Below, in pieces: positions 7,400-14,741 of a stretch of DNA of 15,280 nucleotides. Origin of the DNA: HGM04593 sp045654645 (lineage in GTDB: Bacteria > Bacteroidota > Bacteroidia > Bacteroidales > Bacteroidaceae). The position numbers and the translations under genes were made by a program. The stretch spans positions 1 through 15,280 of the forward strand of contig JAZONR010000062.1 of assembly GCA_045654645.1 (NCBI GenBank), written 5' to 3'. Numbering within the stretch: the first letter of the stretch is position 1; the number at the start of each line of letters is the position of its first letter. The notes beneath the pieces were generated by a model. The model saw nothing but the letters and a program-made list of their open reading frames with translations. It was not told the origin of the DNA and ran no database searches.

Positions 7400-8010
7400 T
7401 CCTTTACAAAACGATTGCCGTCCCAGTTATAGACAACCTTCCTCAATGATGCCCTCACCTTCTCGGCATCAGCGGTGTTCATATATTCCGGCATAGTATA
7501 TTCCGCCGTCAGTGTACAGTCATCGGAATTCAGAGTGAGTGATATAAGTGATATATCGCACATATCGAGCAACTGTTTATCGTGCGACAGAAGGAAATCG
7601 CCAATGGAGGGAAAATCGAAATAAGCGCTCCTATCGAGCAGGTTCCACTCCGTGTCATAGAATGATATGCGACTGTCGGCAGCCTCGGCTTTGACCGTAT
7701 TCACCACACATACGACATCGCCACCACCGCAAGGAAGCAGTTTCATCTGTATTGTGGAAGATGCAGTGGAAGCCATCAGCAGATAGTCATCATCAATCTT
7801 CTCAAGCACGCTCACGCCATCGAGCTTGTTGGTAACCTTGGCCACCATACCGGCATCAATGTAATCTATCATATCGGCACGGCAATTAGCTGTCAATAAT
7901 GGGAATAGAGATTGCGGCGCAGAGAAAAACACCCCTCGCATATCACGTACCTGCTGCGCCTGCAATGAAGCGGCGACCAGCAACATCATAAACAAAACAA
8001 ATTTTCTCAT
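7396..8010 (-). CDS. Secreted DUF3256-family protein
   Basis: A 204-aa protein of unknown function resembling DUF3256, a Bacteroidales family. Residues 1-18 form a signal peptide (a hydrophobic core, then SLQAQ). The mature part has the family-like features: an early SLFPLLTANCRADMIDYIDAG (about 34-54), a MKLLPCGGGDVVCVVNTV core (about 89-106), and a SRISFYDTEW segment. Function is not known; periplasmic location is inferred from the signal peptide. Last gene of the minus-strand unit; its ATG overlaps the EamA stop by four bases (ATGA), so it is probably translated by coupling. Its TAA shares TTAA with the stop of the opposing CapA-like gene, so no intergenic terminator exists here. Confidence 0.82.
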   Translation of the reverse strand: MRKFVLFMMLLVAASLQAQQVRDMRGVFFSAPQSLFPLLTANCRADMIDYIDAGMVAKVTNKLDGVSVLEKIDDDYLLMASTASSTIQMKLLPCGGGDVVCVVNTVKAEAADSRISFYDTEWNLLDRSAYFDFPSIGDFLLSHDKQLLDMCDISLISLTLNSDDCTLTAEYTMPEYMNTADAEKVRASLRKVVYNWDGNRFVKD

Positions 8011-8906
8011 CTTGAACCCAAATATAGGAAAAACAATCCAACAAGTATCAAAAATATATCAAACGCCTTACTTCGCAAATTTTTCTCGTGCAACACAAGA
8101 GCTCCAAAGAGGAAGGAAACAATCACGCTGCCTCGCCTTATCATAGAGACCACAGCAATGAGCGCATCATCTTGCGCCAATGCTGTAAAATAGCAGAAGT
8201 CGGCCAAGCCAAGAAACAACGAAATGAGCGGTATTGCCCAACGCCATACAAATTTGCGCCCACGTTGCGCAGGCCACACAGCATTGAGCACCACAATGGT
8301 TACTCCCATCAGCACACATTGGTAGACATTAAACCACGATTGCACCACAATGGGCTCAATGGAACGCATCAGATACTTATCATAGAGCGCGCTCACAGCC
8401 CCGAACAGTGCCGCCAATGCAACAAATGCCACCCAACGATTGTTCACAAAGTCAATCCCCTCGCGCTTTCCGCTGCGGCTCAGCAGGAATACCGACAGCA
8501 TTGCAATGAGGACACCCACCCACTGCCACACATTAAGTGTCTCACCAAAAAGAAACAGCGCACCCAACAGCACAAGCACAGGACGTGTAGACTGTATTGG
8601 AGAGACAATTGTTATGGGAAGGTGCTTTATGCCGATGTAGCCACACAGCCAGGAAGAGAGCACAATGACAGCCTTGAGCAATAACAGCAGATGAGTTTCG
8701 GCATCAATAACGGGCACATAAAGCTGCCCCTGAGTTATTACACCCGCACGCGATAAGATTATAAATGGCGTAAACAGCAAAGTAGAGAACAGCGTGTTGA
8801 GGAAAAGCACTGCCAACACCGAATTCTCCTTCAACGACACCTTCTTGAAGAAATCATAACAACCCAACAGAGCTGCCGACATAAAAGCAAGCAACACCCA
8901 CATCAT
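8007..8906 (-). CDS. EamA/DMT-superfamily permease
   Basis: A 299-aa inner-membrane protein with about ten hydrophobic helices arranged as two homologous five-helix halves (roughly 1-143 and 155-299), the EamA layout of the drug/metabolite transporter superfamily. It carries typical short hydrophobic repeats such as the SPIQSTRPVLVLLGALFLFGE-like end of half one (about 102-122) and SMIRRGSVIVSFLFG in half two. The substrate cannot be told from sequence. The start overlaps the truA stop (ATGA); two ATG codons lie in tandem (8906 and 8903) and I chose the first because it makes the coupling overlap. Alternative: a sugar or nucleobase exporter, but nothing here decides it. Confidence 0.9.
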   Translation of the reverse strand: MMWVLLAFMSAALLGCYDFFKKVSLKENSVLAVLFLNTLFSTLLFTPFIILSRAGVITQGQLYVPVIDAETHLLLLLKAVIVLSSWLCGYIGIKHLPITIVSPIQSTRPVLVLLGALFLFGETLNVWQWVGVLIAMLSVFLLSRSGKREGIDFVNNRWVAFVALAALFGAVSALYDKYLMRSIEPIVVQSWFNVYQCVLMGVTIVVLNAVWPAQRGRKFVWRWAIPLISLFLGLADFCYFTALAQDDALIAVVSMIRRGSVIVSFLFGALVLHEKNLRSKAFDIFLILVGLFFLYLGSR

Positions 8907-9652
8907 AGAAAAATATCATCGGGGTATTTCACATCGACAAGGAAGAGTGCCTCGCCCATAGCCGAATCGCCGGCCTCGCAACGTGCCTTGTTCTCAATCA
9001 CGGCACGAAAACCATCGAGCGTCATCTTACCGCGCCCCACCATAAGCAATGTACCCACAATGGCACGCACCATATTGCGCAGGAAACGGTCGGCCTCAAT
9101 CTCAAAGACCCACTCGTCATTTGAAACCCTGTGCCACGCAGCATACGTTACCTTGCAGTTGTTTGTCTTAACATCGGTATGAAGCTTACTGAAACTGGTG
9201 AAGTCGCTATACTCGTATAGAAGCTCCGCAGCACGGTTCATTGCTTCAAAATCAATATTTGGAGCAACCCTCAGCGCATAGCGCCTCGAAAATGGAGATT
9301 TTGCAGTAACAATCCTGTAGCGATAACGGCGCGATGTAGCATCAAAACGCGCGTGGGCACAATCCTTGACGCGGCGCACTGCACTCACCGAGATATCGGG
9401 CGGAAGAATACGGTTCAACTTATACACAAGCTGCGCCGTATCAACCTCACAGGGCAGATCCGCGTGTGCCACCATACACTCGGCATTAACACCGGCATCG
9501 GTGCGGCCTGCACCTGTCAGCGGCACCTGCACACGCAACAAGGTTGCCAATGCCTCTTCCATCACTTGCTGAACAGTAACGGCATTGGGTTGCACCTGCC
9601 AACCGTGGTAGGCAGCACCGTCATACGATAAATAGATGAAATAACGCGACAT
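8903..9652 (-). CDS. truA: tRNA pseudouridine(38-40) synthase TruA
   Basis: Makes pseudouridine at positions 38-40 of the tRNA anticodon arm. With the ATG at 9652 it is 249 aa, standard length. The catalytic motif GRTDAGV is at 49-55 with the nucleophile Asp52; the N-terminal YLSYDGAAYHGWQ (7-19) and the RFLRNMVRAIVGTLL motif in the C-terminal half are also typical. The residue after DAGV is Asn, where many TruA proteins have His. A longer in-frame start at 9685 lies inside rsmE and is not needed. Its ATG overlaps the rsmE stop by one base (TGATG), and its stop overlaps the next ATG by four, so it sits within a coupled series. Confidence 0.97.
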   Translation of the reverse strand: MSRYFIYLSYDGAAYHGWQVQPNAVTVQQVMEEALATLLRVQVPLTGAGRTDAGVNAECMVAHADLPCEVDTAQLVYKLNRILPPDISVSAVRRVKDCAHARFDATSRRYRYRIVTAKSPFSRRYALRVAPNIDFEAMNRAAELLYEYSDFTSFSKLHTDVKTNNCKVTYAAWHRVSNDEWVFEIEADRFLRNMVRAIVGTLLMVGRGKMTLDGFRAVIENKARCEAGDSAMGEALFLVDVKYPDDIFL

Positions 9653-10353
9653 CAGATTTCGTTTTTCAGAATATAGGTATGACACGCAACAAGAGCAGCT
9701 GTCTCGGTTCTCAAACGTGAACTGCCAAGGCTCACAGGGCGATAACCGGCCTTAACAGCCAGGGCCACCTCCTCGGGACTGAAATCCCCCTCGGGACCTA
9801 TAAGCACTGTCGCATCCTCACCCGGCACAAGTACATCCTTAAGCAGAACACGCTCACTCTCGTGGCAGTGCGCAATGAATTTAGCCCCCGGGCGCTCCAC
9901 AGCTATGAATTTCTTAAAATCCACCATCTCATCAACCTGTGGCCTGGTATACTTCAGCGACTGCTTCATAGCAGACACCACAATACGCTCCACCCTCTCG
10001 GTCTTAACCACCTTGCGCTCCGAAAAGCGGCAATTGAGAAAGGTAAGCGCATCAAGTCCAATCTCGGTAGCCTTCTCGGCAAACCACTCGATGCGGTCCA
10101 TATTCTTTGTTGGCGCAATAGCAATGTGAATGTTGCCATTCCAATTTTTTGGCTGCGAAACAATCTCCTCGGCCTCAACATAGCAATGCTTACCGCTAAT
10201 TGATGAGATGACAGCCTTGTAGAGGCAGCCCTTGCCGTCGGTTATCTCGAGCCTGTCGCCAACCGACAGGCGCAACACACGCAAAGCGTGGGCAGCCTCC
10301 TCCTCGGAAAGTTCCCAACGCTCTGCTATATCAGGTACATAAAATAGTGCCAT
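9652..10353 (-). CDS. rsmE: 16S rRNA (uracil(1498)-N3)-methyltransferase RsmE
   Basis: SAM-dependent methyltransferase of the SPOUT (trefoil-knot) class that methylates U1498 of 16S rRNA. The product is 233 aa. An N-terminal PUA-like part carries HALRVLR (22-28). The knot carries IGPEGDFS (185-192) and LGSSRLRTETA (209-219), which form the SAM site; PTKNMDRIEWFAEKATEIG (81-99) and ERKV are also family signatures. Coupled on both sides: its ATG overlaps the TAA of the bifunctional-nuclease gene by one base (TAATG) and its TGA overlaps truA by one base. Placed with truA it forms an RNA-modification pair. Confidence 0.96.
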   Translation of the reverse strand: MALFYVPDIAERWELSEEEAAHALRVLRLSVGDRLEITDGKGCLYKAVISSISGKHCYVEAEEIVSQPKNWNGNIHIAIAPTKNMDRIEWFAEKATEIGLDALTFLNCRFSERKVVKTERVERIVVSAMKQSLKYTRPQVDEMVDFKKFIAVERPGAKFIAHCHESERVLLKDVLVPGEDATVLIGPEGDFSPEEVALAVKAGYRPVSLGSSRLRTETAALVACHTYILKNEI

Positions 10354-10940
10354 TATTGAATATTTGTCGTGTTTTGTTCATTGTCGCTCTCTGCCATTTT
10401 GGGCGTGTGCCGCGACTCTATCTCCTCTTTCAGTTTCATAGCCAGCTCATAGTTCTCCTCCTTTACGGCATTGTCCATTGCCACACGCAGTGTAGCCTCG
10501 TCGGCAGCAGTAATGGGAATAGATATTGCGCCGTTGCGCTCATCGTGAACACACATACGGGCAAGCAAACCCTCTTCAATGTAGAGCGGAGCGCCGGCGC
10601 GCAGCGCAATGGCTATGGCATCACTTGTGCGAGAATCCACCACCCGCACAGCATCGCCCCGGCGATAGAACAGTTGCGAATGGAAGGTTCCGTCGCTTAT
10701 ATCATTGATGAGCACGTGCTGCAGTTCTATGTCAAAAGCCGATGAAAGCGACCCAAAGAGGTCGTGCGTCAATGGCCGGTCGGTCTTTATCCCTCGCAGA
10801 GAGAAGGCTATTGCCTGCGCCTCTACAAAGCCCAATGCAACAATAATCTTGCGCAGCCCCTCCTTTTCACGTAGCAGAAGCACGTGAGCACGGTGGTCCG
10901 AAACCTTAGACATTAAATCTCCAACAACAAGCTCTACCAT
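10353..10940 (-). CDS. Bifunctional nuclease domain (DUF151) protein with C-terminal UVR motif
   Basis: A 195-aa protein. Residues 1-140 match the DUF151/bifunctional nuclease family: IVALGFVEAQAIA (33-45), RPLTHDL (55-61) and VDSRTSDAIAIAL (101-113). The family is named after a plant protein reported to have RNase and DNase activity; in bacteria its role is poorly known. Residues about 150-177 resemble a UVR motif (the UvrB-UvrC contact helix pair: LRVAMDNAVKEENYELAMKL), followed by a polar tail. This domain pairing recurs in Bacteroidota. The ATG at 10940 is preferred; a TTG at 10961 would add seven residues. It is separated from the NupG-like gene by 66 bases and coupled to rsmE by TAATG. 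Confidence 0.9.
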   Translation of the reverse strand: MVELVVGDLMSKVSDHRAHVLLLREKEGLRKIIVALGFVEAQAIAFSLRGIKTDRPLTHDLFGSLSSAFDIELQHVLINDISDGTFHSQLFYRRGDAVRVVDSRTSDAIAIALRAGAPLYIEEGLLARMCVHDERNGAISIPITAADEATLRVAMDNAVKEENYELAMKLKEEIESRHTPKMAESDNEQNTTNIQ

Positions 10941-11006
10941 AATACCATATCGGTTACCCAAAGCCCCAAGTTCAACACATCACTTTCAAGCCCCGGGAAT
11001 ATAATT

Positions 11007-12284
11007 TCATTTTACAGTTTTCTTCTCCTTGAACAACAGGGCAAACAGCACTGCTATCACCAACGCATAGGCTGCAAAAATGTACCACGCCGTAGACCAG
11101 TCGCCCACAGTGAAGAACATATCGCCCACCTGAACAGAGTGTGTATAAGCATCCACAACCTTCTGTGCAGCGATTACACCGATTGAAGCGCCCAAACCGT
11201 TTGTCATAAGCATAAAGAGGCCCTGTGCACTTGAGCGTAAATCCTCGGAAACCTCATTGTCCACAAACAACGAGCCCGAGATGTTGAAGAAGTCAAACGC
11301 CACACCATACACCACCATTGACATCACAAACAGCAACACGCCCGGCATTCCGGGGTCGCCAACGGCAAAGAAACCGAAACGGAACACCCAACCAAGCATT
11401 GCTATGAGCATCACAACTTTAATGCCAAACTTCTTCAGGAAGAAAGGTATGAGCAGGATGCACAAAGTCTCAGATATCTGCGACAGGGAGATGAGCATAT
11501 TGGTATGCTTCACAGCAAAAGTATCGGCCAATGCGGGATAGGCCTCAAAGCTGCCAATGAAGGTATTTGCAAAGCCGTTAGAGACCTGCAGAGCTGCACC
11601 AAGCAGCATTGAGAAGATAAAGAACATTGCCATTCTCTTCTGCTTGAAGAGCTTGAATGCATCAAGACCAAAGGCCGATACAAGCGAGGTGTTGGCGCGC
11701 TCCTTGTTCACAGGGCAATTTGGCAATGTGAGGCAATAGAGAGCCATAATCACACCCCAGGTAGCCGATGTCAAGAACTGGGCGTAGCTCATCTGGAAAC
11801 CGGTATAGTCCACAAGCAGCATTGAAACGATAAAACCGACAGTACCAAATACACGTATCGGGGGGAATGCCTTCACTGTGTCAAGACCTGCATTGTTAAG
11901 CACTGTGTATGACACCGAATTGGACAACGCCAATGTGGGCATATAGAAAGCCACACTCACCGTATAGGTCCAGAAGAGGTCGTTGAACGCTACATCGGCA
12001 CCCTTTGTCATTCCAATGTAGCCGGTTATTCCCATAAACACAGCCGCCACAGCGTGGCAGAAGGCCAACAAACGCTGCGCAGGCACCCAACGGTCGGCAA
12101 TGATACCAATGATTGCCGGCATAAAGATTGACACAATTCCCTGAACCGAATAGAACCAACCAATGTGGCTACCCATTCCCACGCCGCCAAGATAGCGGCC
12201 CATTGAGGTGAGATAGGCACCCCAAATGGCAAACTGCAAGAAGCTCAACACAATGAGCCTTGTCTTAACATTTGAATTCTGCAT
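11007..12284 (-). CDS. nupG: NupG-like nucleoside:proton symporter (MFS)
   Basis: A 425-aa inner-membrane transporter with about 12 helices. It reads very much like E. coli NupG/XapB of the nucleoside:H+ symporter family: SFLQFAIWGAYLTSMG (14-29), FPPIRVFGTVGFI (140-152), LDAFKLFKQKRMAMFFIFSM (207-226) and FDFFNISGS (330-338). It should import purine and pyrimidine nucleosides; which ones cannot be said. A good promoter lies just upstream, so it is the first gene of its transcript. The bifunctional-nuclease gene follows after 66 bases with no terminator seen, so the downstream genes may share this promoter. It links in theme with hpt and adk (salvage) although it is not adjacent to them. Confidence 0.93.
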   Translation of the reverse strand: MQNSNVKTRLIVLSFLQFAIWGAYLTSMGRYLGGVGMGSHIGWFYSVQGIVSIFMPAIIGIIADRWVPAQRLLAFCHAVAAVFMGITGYIGMTKGADVAFNDLFWTYTVSVAFYMPTLALSNSVSYTVLNNAGLDTVKAFPPIRVFGTVGFIVSMLLVDYTGFQMSYAQFLTSATWGVIMALYCLTLPNCPVNKERANTSLVSAFGLDAFKLFKQKRMAMFFIFSMLLGAALQVSNGFANTFIGSFEAYPALADTFAVKHTNMLISLSQISETLCILLIPFFLKKFGIKVVMLIAMLGWVFRFGFFAVGDPGMPGVLLFVMSMVVYGVAFDFFNISGSLFVDNEVSEDLRSSAQGLFMLMTNGLGASIGVIAAQKVVDAYTHSVQVGDMFFTVGDWSTAWYIFAAYALVIAVLFALLFKEKKTVK

Positions 12285-12327
12285 AAAAGTATTTTTTGTA
12301 TTATTTATTGTCTATGTGTCTATGCCA

Positions 12328-12357
12328 CAAAATTATCTTTTTATTCCCAATATCAAC
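12328..12357 (-). promoter_or_regulatory. nupG: Promoter of the nupG-like gene and probably the whole downstream unit
   Basis: On the minus strand, GTTG (12357-12354) is followed after 18 bases by TAATTTTG (12335-12328), a full match to the Bacteroidota -7 consensus TAnnTTTG with a near-correct -33 box. The predicted start is near 12322, about 38 bases before the ATG at 12284. It lies between dciA and nupG, which separates the recF-dciA unit from the six-gene unit. Confidence 0.65.
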
Positions 12358-12381
12358 ACCAAGAGAGTCAATATGTTCGGC

Positions 12382-12672
12382 TCACTTGAAGACTATATCG
12401 GTTATCACCTGTGCATTCACCTCGGCGTTGAGCCTTGCCACAAGGGATTTGCGGTTCATAAGCAGCTCCTGGCGCAGCACCGATGACGTTACCGTTACAA
12501 AAAGCACCTGATTATATATTTTAAGGTCTTTGGTGTAGCGACACACCGCGGGACTGAGCACCTTGGACCAGGAATTAATCAGACGATACTCGTTGAGCGG
12601 CGTCTCAAGCCCCTCTTCACGACACACAGCCCTTACAAGTTCCGATATAGGCAATGTTTTCCCTCGTTTCAT
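12382..12672 (-). CDS. dciA: DUF721 / DciA-family protein (probable replicative helicase-loading partner)
   Basis: A 96-aa cytoplasmic protein resembling the DUF721 family, now called DciA. In bacteria lacking DnaC/DnaI, DciA helps load the replicative helicase DnaB at the origin (family knowledge). The central part has the family pattern: YRLINSWSKVLSPAV (29-43), then a beta-rich LFVTVTSSVLRQEL (57-70) and an alternating tail ending VITDIVFK. It is the short, single-domain form common in Bacteroidota. Its ATG overlaps the recF TGA by four bases (ATGA), so the two are co-translated. Assignment rests on pattern and context with recF. Confidence 0.85.
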   Translation of the reverse strand: MKRGKTLPISELVRAVCREEGLETPLNEYRLINSWSKVLSPAVCRYTKDLKIYNQVLFVTVTSSVLRQELLMNRKSLVARLNAEVNAQVITDIVFK

Positions 12673-13781
12673 ACCACTTTCTCTTTTATAAGCCCCACAC
12701 TGCCGCCCTGCACCTCGAACAGGCGGAAAGCACCATCCACCTTATCCAGTATACCGTCTATGTGCTCACGGTTCACATCTGTAATAAATATCTGACCGAA
12801 AGCATCGCCCGCCACAAGAGAGACAATCTGCTCCACTCTGCGACTGTCGAGTTTGTCGAATATGTCATCAAGAAGCAACAGAGGTGTTTCCCCTCCCTTG
12901 CGGCGCAGGAAGTCATACTGCGCCAGCTTCAAGGCTACCAGGAAGCTCTTGTTCTGCCCCTGAGAGCCTTCGCGCCTTAAAGGATAGCCACCCAACTGCA
13001 TCACAAGGTCATCGCGGTGCACACCCTTTGTCGTGTGCCCCACACGGCGGTCATCGCCACGCGAAGCGCGCAGCAGAGGCACCAAATCGGCATCATCAAG
13101 ATGAGAGCGATAGCCCAACGAAACACTCTCGCAACCACCTGTTATCGCGCTGTGGAAACTCTCAAAAATGGGCAGCAGTTCTTCTATAAAGGCCACGCGG
13201 CCACTGTGAATACGCTGCGCCTCATCGGCCATCATCTCCTCTATGAGCGAAAGCATCTCGGCATCGGGTTCTCTATCGCCACGCAACAACACGTTGCGCT
13301 GCTGCAACGCTCTGTTGTAACGTATGAGCGCCGATAGATACTCCCTGTCATACTGCGATATAACCACATCCATAAACCTGCGGCGCTCCTCGCTGCCACC
13401 TGCAATGAGTTCATTGTCGGCCGGCGACACCATCACAAGAGGGACAGAGCCAATGTGGTCCGACAAACGCTCATACACCTTACCGCCTCTGCGAAACTGT
13501 TTCTTCTCGCCACGTTTTAGGCCGCACGACACCTCATCGGCAATACCGCTGTCGCTGACATAAGAGCCCTGCAGCATAAAGAAGGGGGCGTCGTGAGCAA
13601 TGTTTGCCGTGTCGGCAGCCACCACCGCACTCTTGCAAAAAGAGAGATAGTATACAGCATCGAGCAAGTTGGTCTTGCCCATTCCATTGCTACCTATGAA
13701 ACAGTTTATCTTGGGCGAAAGCCCTATAGCCACATCAAGCAGATTTCTGTAGTTTAATATGGTGATGCTATCGAGTATCAT
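12669..13781 (-). CDS. recF: DNA replication and repair protein RecF
   Basis: SMC-like ABC ATPase that helps RecOR load RecA at gapped DNA. The product is 370 aa, usual length. Walker A GSNGMGKT is at 30-37, the SPADNELIAGGSEERRRF segment at 119-136, the ABC signature EGSQGQNKS at 271-279 and Walker B LLLLDDIFDKLD at 301-312, with a following ITDVN element. The start at 13781 gives the family's short N-terminus (IxxLxNYRN). It reads away from the TPR gene, has its own predicted promoter with a very short leader, and is coupled to dciA. It is not next to dnaA/dnaN here, as is common in Bacteroidota. Confidence 0.97.
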   Translation of the reverse strand: MILDSITILNYRNLLDVAIGLSPKINCFIGSNGMGKTNLLDAVYYLSFCKSAVVAADTANIAHDAPFFMLQGSYVSDSGIADEVSCGLKRGEKKQFRRGGKVYERLSDHIGSVPLVMVSPADNELIAGGSEERRRFMDVVISQYDREYLSALIRYNRALQQRNVLLRGDREPDAEMLSLIEEMMADEAQRIHSGRVAFIEELLPIFESFHSAITGGCESVSLGYRSHLDDADLVPLLRASRGDDRRVGHTTKGVHRDDLVMQLGGYPLRREGSQGQNKSFLVALKLAQYDFLRRKGGETPLLLLDDIFDKLDSRRVEQIVSLVAGDAFGQIFITDVNREHIDGILDKVDGAFRLFEVQGGSVGLIKEKVV

Positions 13782-13798
13782 TATACATTTTATTTATG

Positions 13799-13806
13799 CA
13801 AAGATA
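13799..13806 (-). promoter_or_regulatory. recF: Candidate -7 element of the recF promoter
   Basis: Reads TATCTTTG on the minus strand, a full match to TAnnTTTG. It predicts a transcript start near 13794 and a leader of only about 13 bases. A -33 box is poor (TTTA about 17 bases upstream). There is no Shine-Dalgarno room in such a leader, which fits the phylum's initiation habits. Confidence 0.55.
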
Positions 13807-13910
13807 ATGAAACCGCCGCTAAATATGTAAAGCTTGCGACAATATTTTACTGCAAGCAACCCACACACCGGCATTTATTCCGTCAAAAAGTAAAAAAGAA
13901 CCTCTATAAT

Positions 13911-13941
13911 TTTCAAGCTAACAAGATTTTGTTTATTTTTG
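13911..13941 (+). promoter_or_regulatory. Promoter of the TPR-protein gene
   Basis: TTTC (13911-13914), a 19-base spacer and TATTTTTG (13934-13941) match the Bacteroidota -33 TTTG / -7 TAnnTTTG pattern with one -33 mismatch. The predicted start is near 13948, about 60 bases before the ATG at 14009. The leader ends in an A-rich stretch before the start codon. The 13782-14008 region holds this promoter and the opposing recF promoter and no other gene that I can see. Confidence 0.65.
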
Positions 13942-14008
13942 CGCAATGGTTATGCGTGCACAAGCACACTCTACCGACACTGAATAATAATAAAAAAACA
14001 AATAGACT

Positions 14009-14671
14009 ATGAGCAAAAAGAACGACACACCCATCGCACCAGATGAGGCACTGAGCAAGGCCGAGGCCTTTGTTACCAAGCACAAAGTTACATTCATTGC
14101 AGTAATAGCTGCAATTATCGTTGTTGCAGCACTCAACGCATTTGGCGTATTCTCACCTGCAGACAAGGAGAGCCACGAGGGCAACAACGCTATCGCAAAC
14201 ATCGAGTACAAGATGTTTGAGGGCGATTTTGAGTCGGCACTCAATGGCGACGGTTTCAACGCCGGCCTGTTGGAGATTGCCGAGAAGTATGAAGGTTCAA
14301 GCGCAGCCAACAAGGCAAACCTCTACGCAGGTCTCATCTATGCTCAGATGAAGGAGTATGACAACGCCATCAAGTATCTTGGCCAGTACAACGGAGATGA
14401 CAAAATCATCGCAGCAAAGGCAAAGCAGACTCTTGGCAACTGCTACTCACAGAAGGGCGACTACAAGAAGGCTCTTGAGTTGGTGCTCGAGGCTGCCGAG
14501 GCAAACAATATTGCTGTAACACCCGCTTGTTTGAGAGACGCAGCAGCAATGTACGAGGCACAGGGCAACACAGCCGAGGCAATGAACCTCTACAACAGAA
14601 TAAAGAACGAGTACCCCTATTCACCCGTAGCAAGAGAGGCTGAGATTAAAATCAACGCCGCAGCGAAATAA
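14009..14671 (+). CDS. Membrane-anchored tetratricopeptide-repeat protein (YfgM-like layout)
   Basis: A 220-aa protein with a short charged cytoplasmic N-terminus, one membrane helix (about 28-47, rich in Ile/Val/Ala) and a periplasmic part built of helical repeats. TPR-like units are visible around 97-128 (ANLYAGLIYAQMKEYDNAIKYL-like), 135-160 (TLGNCYSQKGDYKKALELV) and 172-205 (DAAAMYEAQGNTAEAMNLYNR). The layout matches the TPR_21/YfgM-type proteins, which in E. coli act as ancillary SecYEG/periplasmic chaperone factors; a similar role is only inferred. The ATG at 14009 follows an A-rich leader. It is preceded by its own promoter and followed by a strong terminator, so it may be largely monocistronic, with ribH next on the same strand. 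Confidence 0.88.
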   Translation: MSKKNDTPIAPDEALSKAEAFVTKHKVTFIAVIAAIIVVAALNAFGVFSPADKESHEGNNAIANIEYKMFEGDFESALNGDGFNAGLLEIAEKYEGSSAANKANLYAGLIYAQMKEYDNAIKYLGQYNGDDKIIAAKAKQTLGNCYSQKGDYKKALELVLEAAEANNIAVTPACLRDAAAMYEAQGNTAEAMNLYNRIKNEYPYSPVAREAEIKINAAAK

Positions 14672-14686
14672 GATTTTAAAGAAGCA

Positions 14687-14723
14687 CAAAAGGCTGTCGC
14701 AATAAAATGGGACAGCCTTTTTT
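14687..14723 (+). terminator. Rho-independent terminator between the TPR gene and ribH
   Basis: Nine-base perfect stem AAGGCTGTC (14690-14698) / GACAGCCTT (14711-14719), extendable by A-T pairs, with a 12-base loop and a run of six T (14718-14723). It starts 18 bases after the TPR stop and ends 18 bases before the ribH ATG, so it lies in the ribH leader if transcription reads through. The A-run on the left could let it act weakly in the other direction. Confidence 0.85.
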
Positions 14724-14741
14724 AATACCCGTAAAAGCAGT

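Noticed and set aside
8088..8684. 198-aa plus-strand ORF opposite the EamA gene
   Set aside because: Rich in His, Gln and Cys as expected for the antisense of a membrane protein; the EamA gene on the other strand is clear and coupled to truA.
14672..14741. FMN riboswitch upstream of ribH
   Set aside because: The gap is only 70 bases and is filled by a simple terminator hairpin; the multi-helix RFN element cannot fit.
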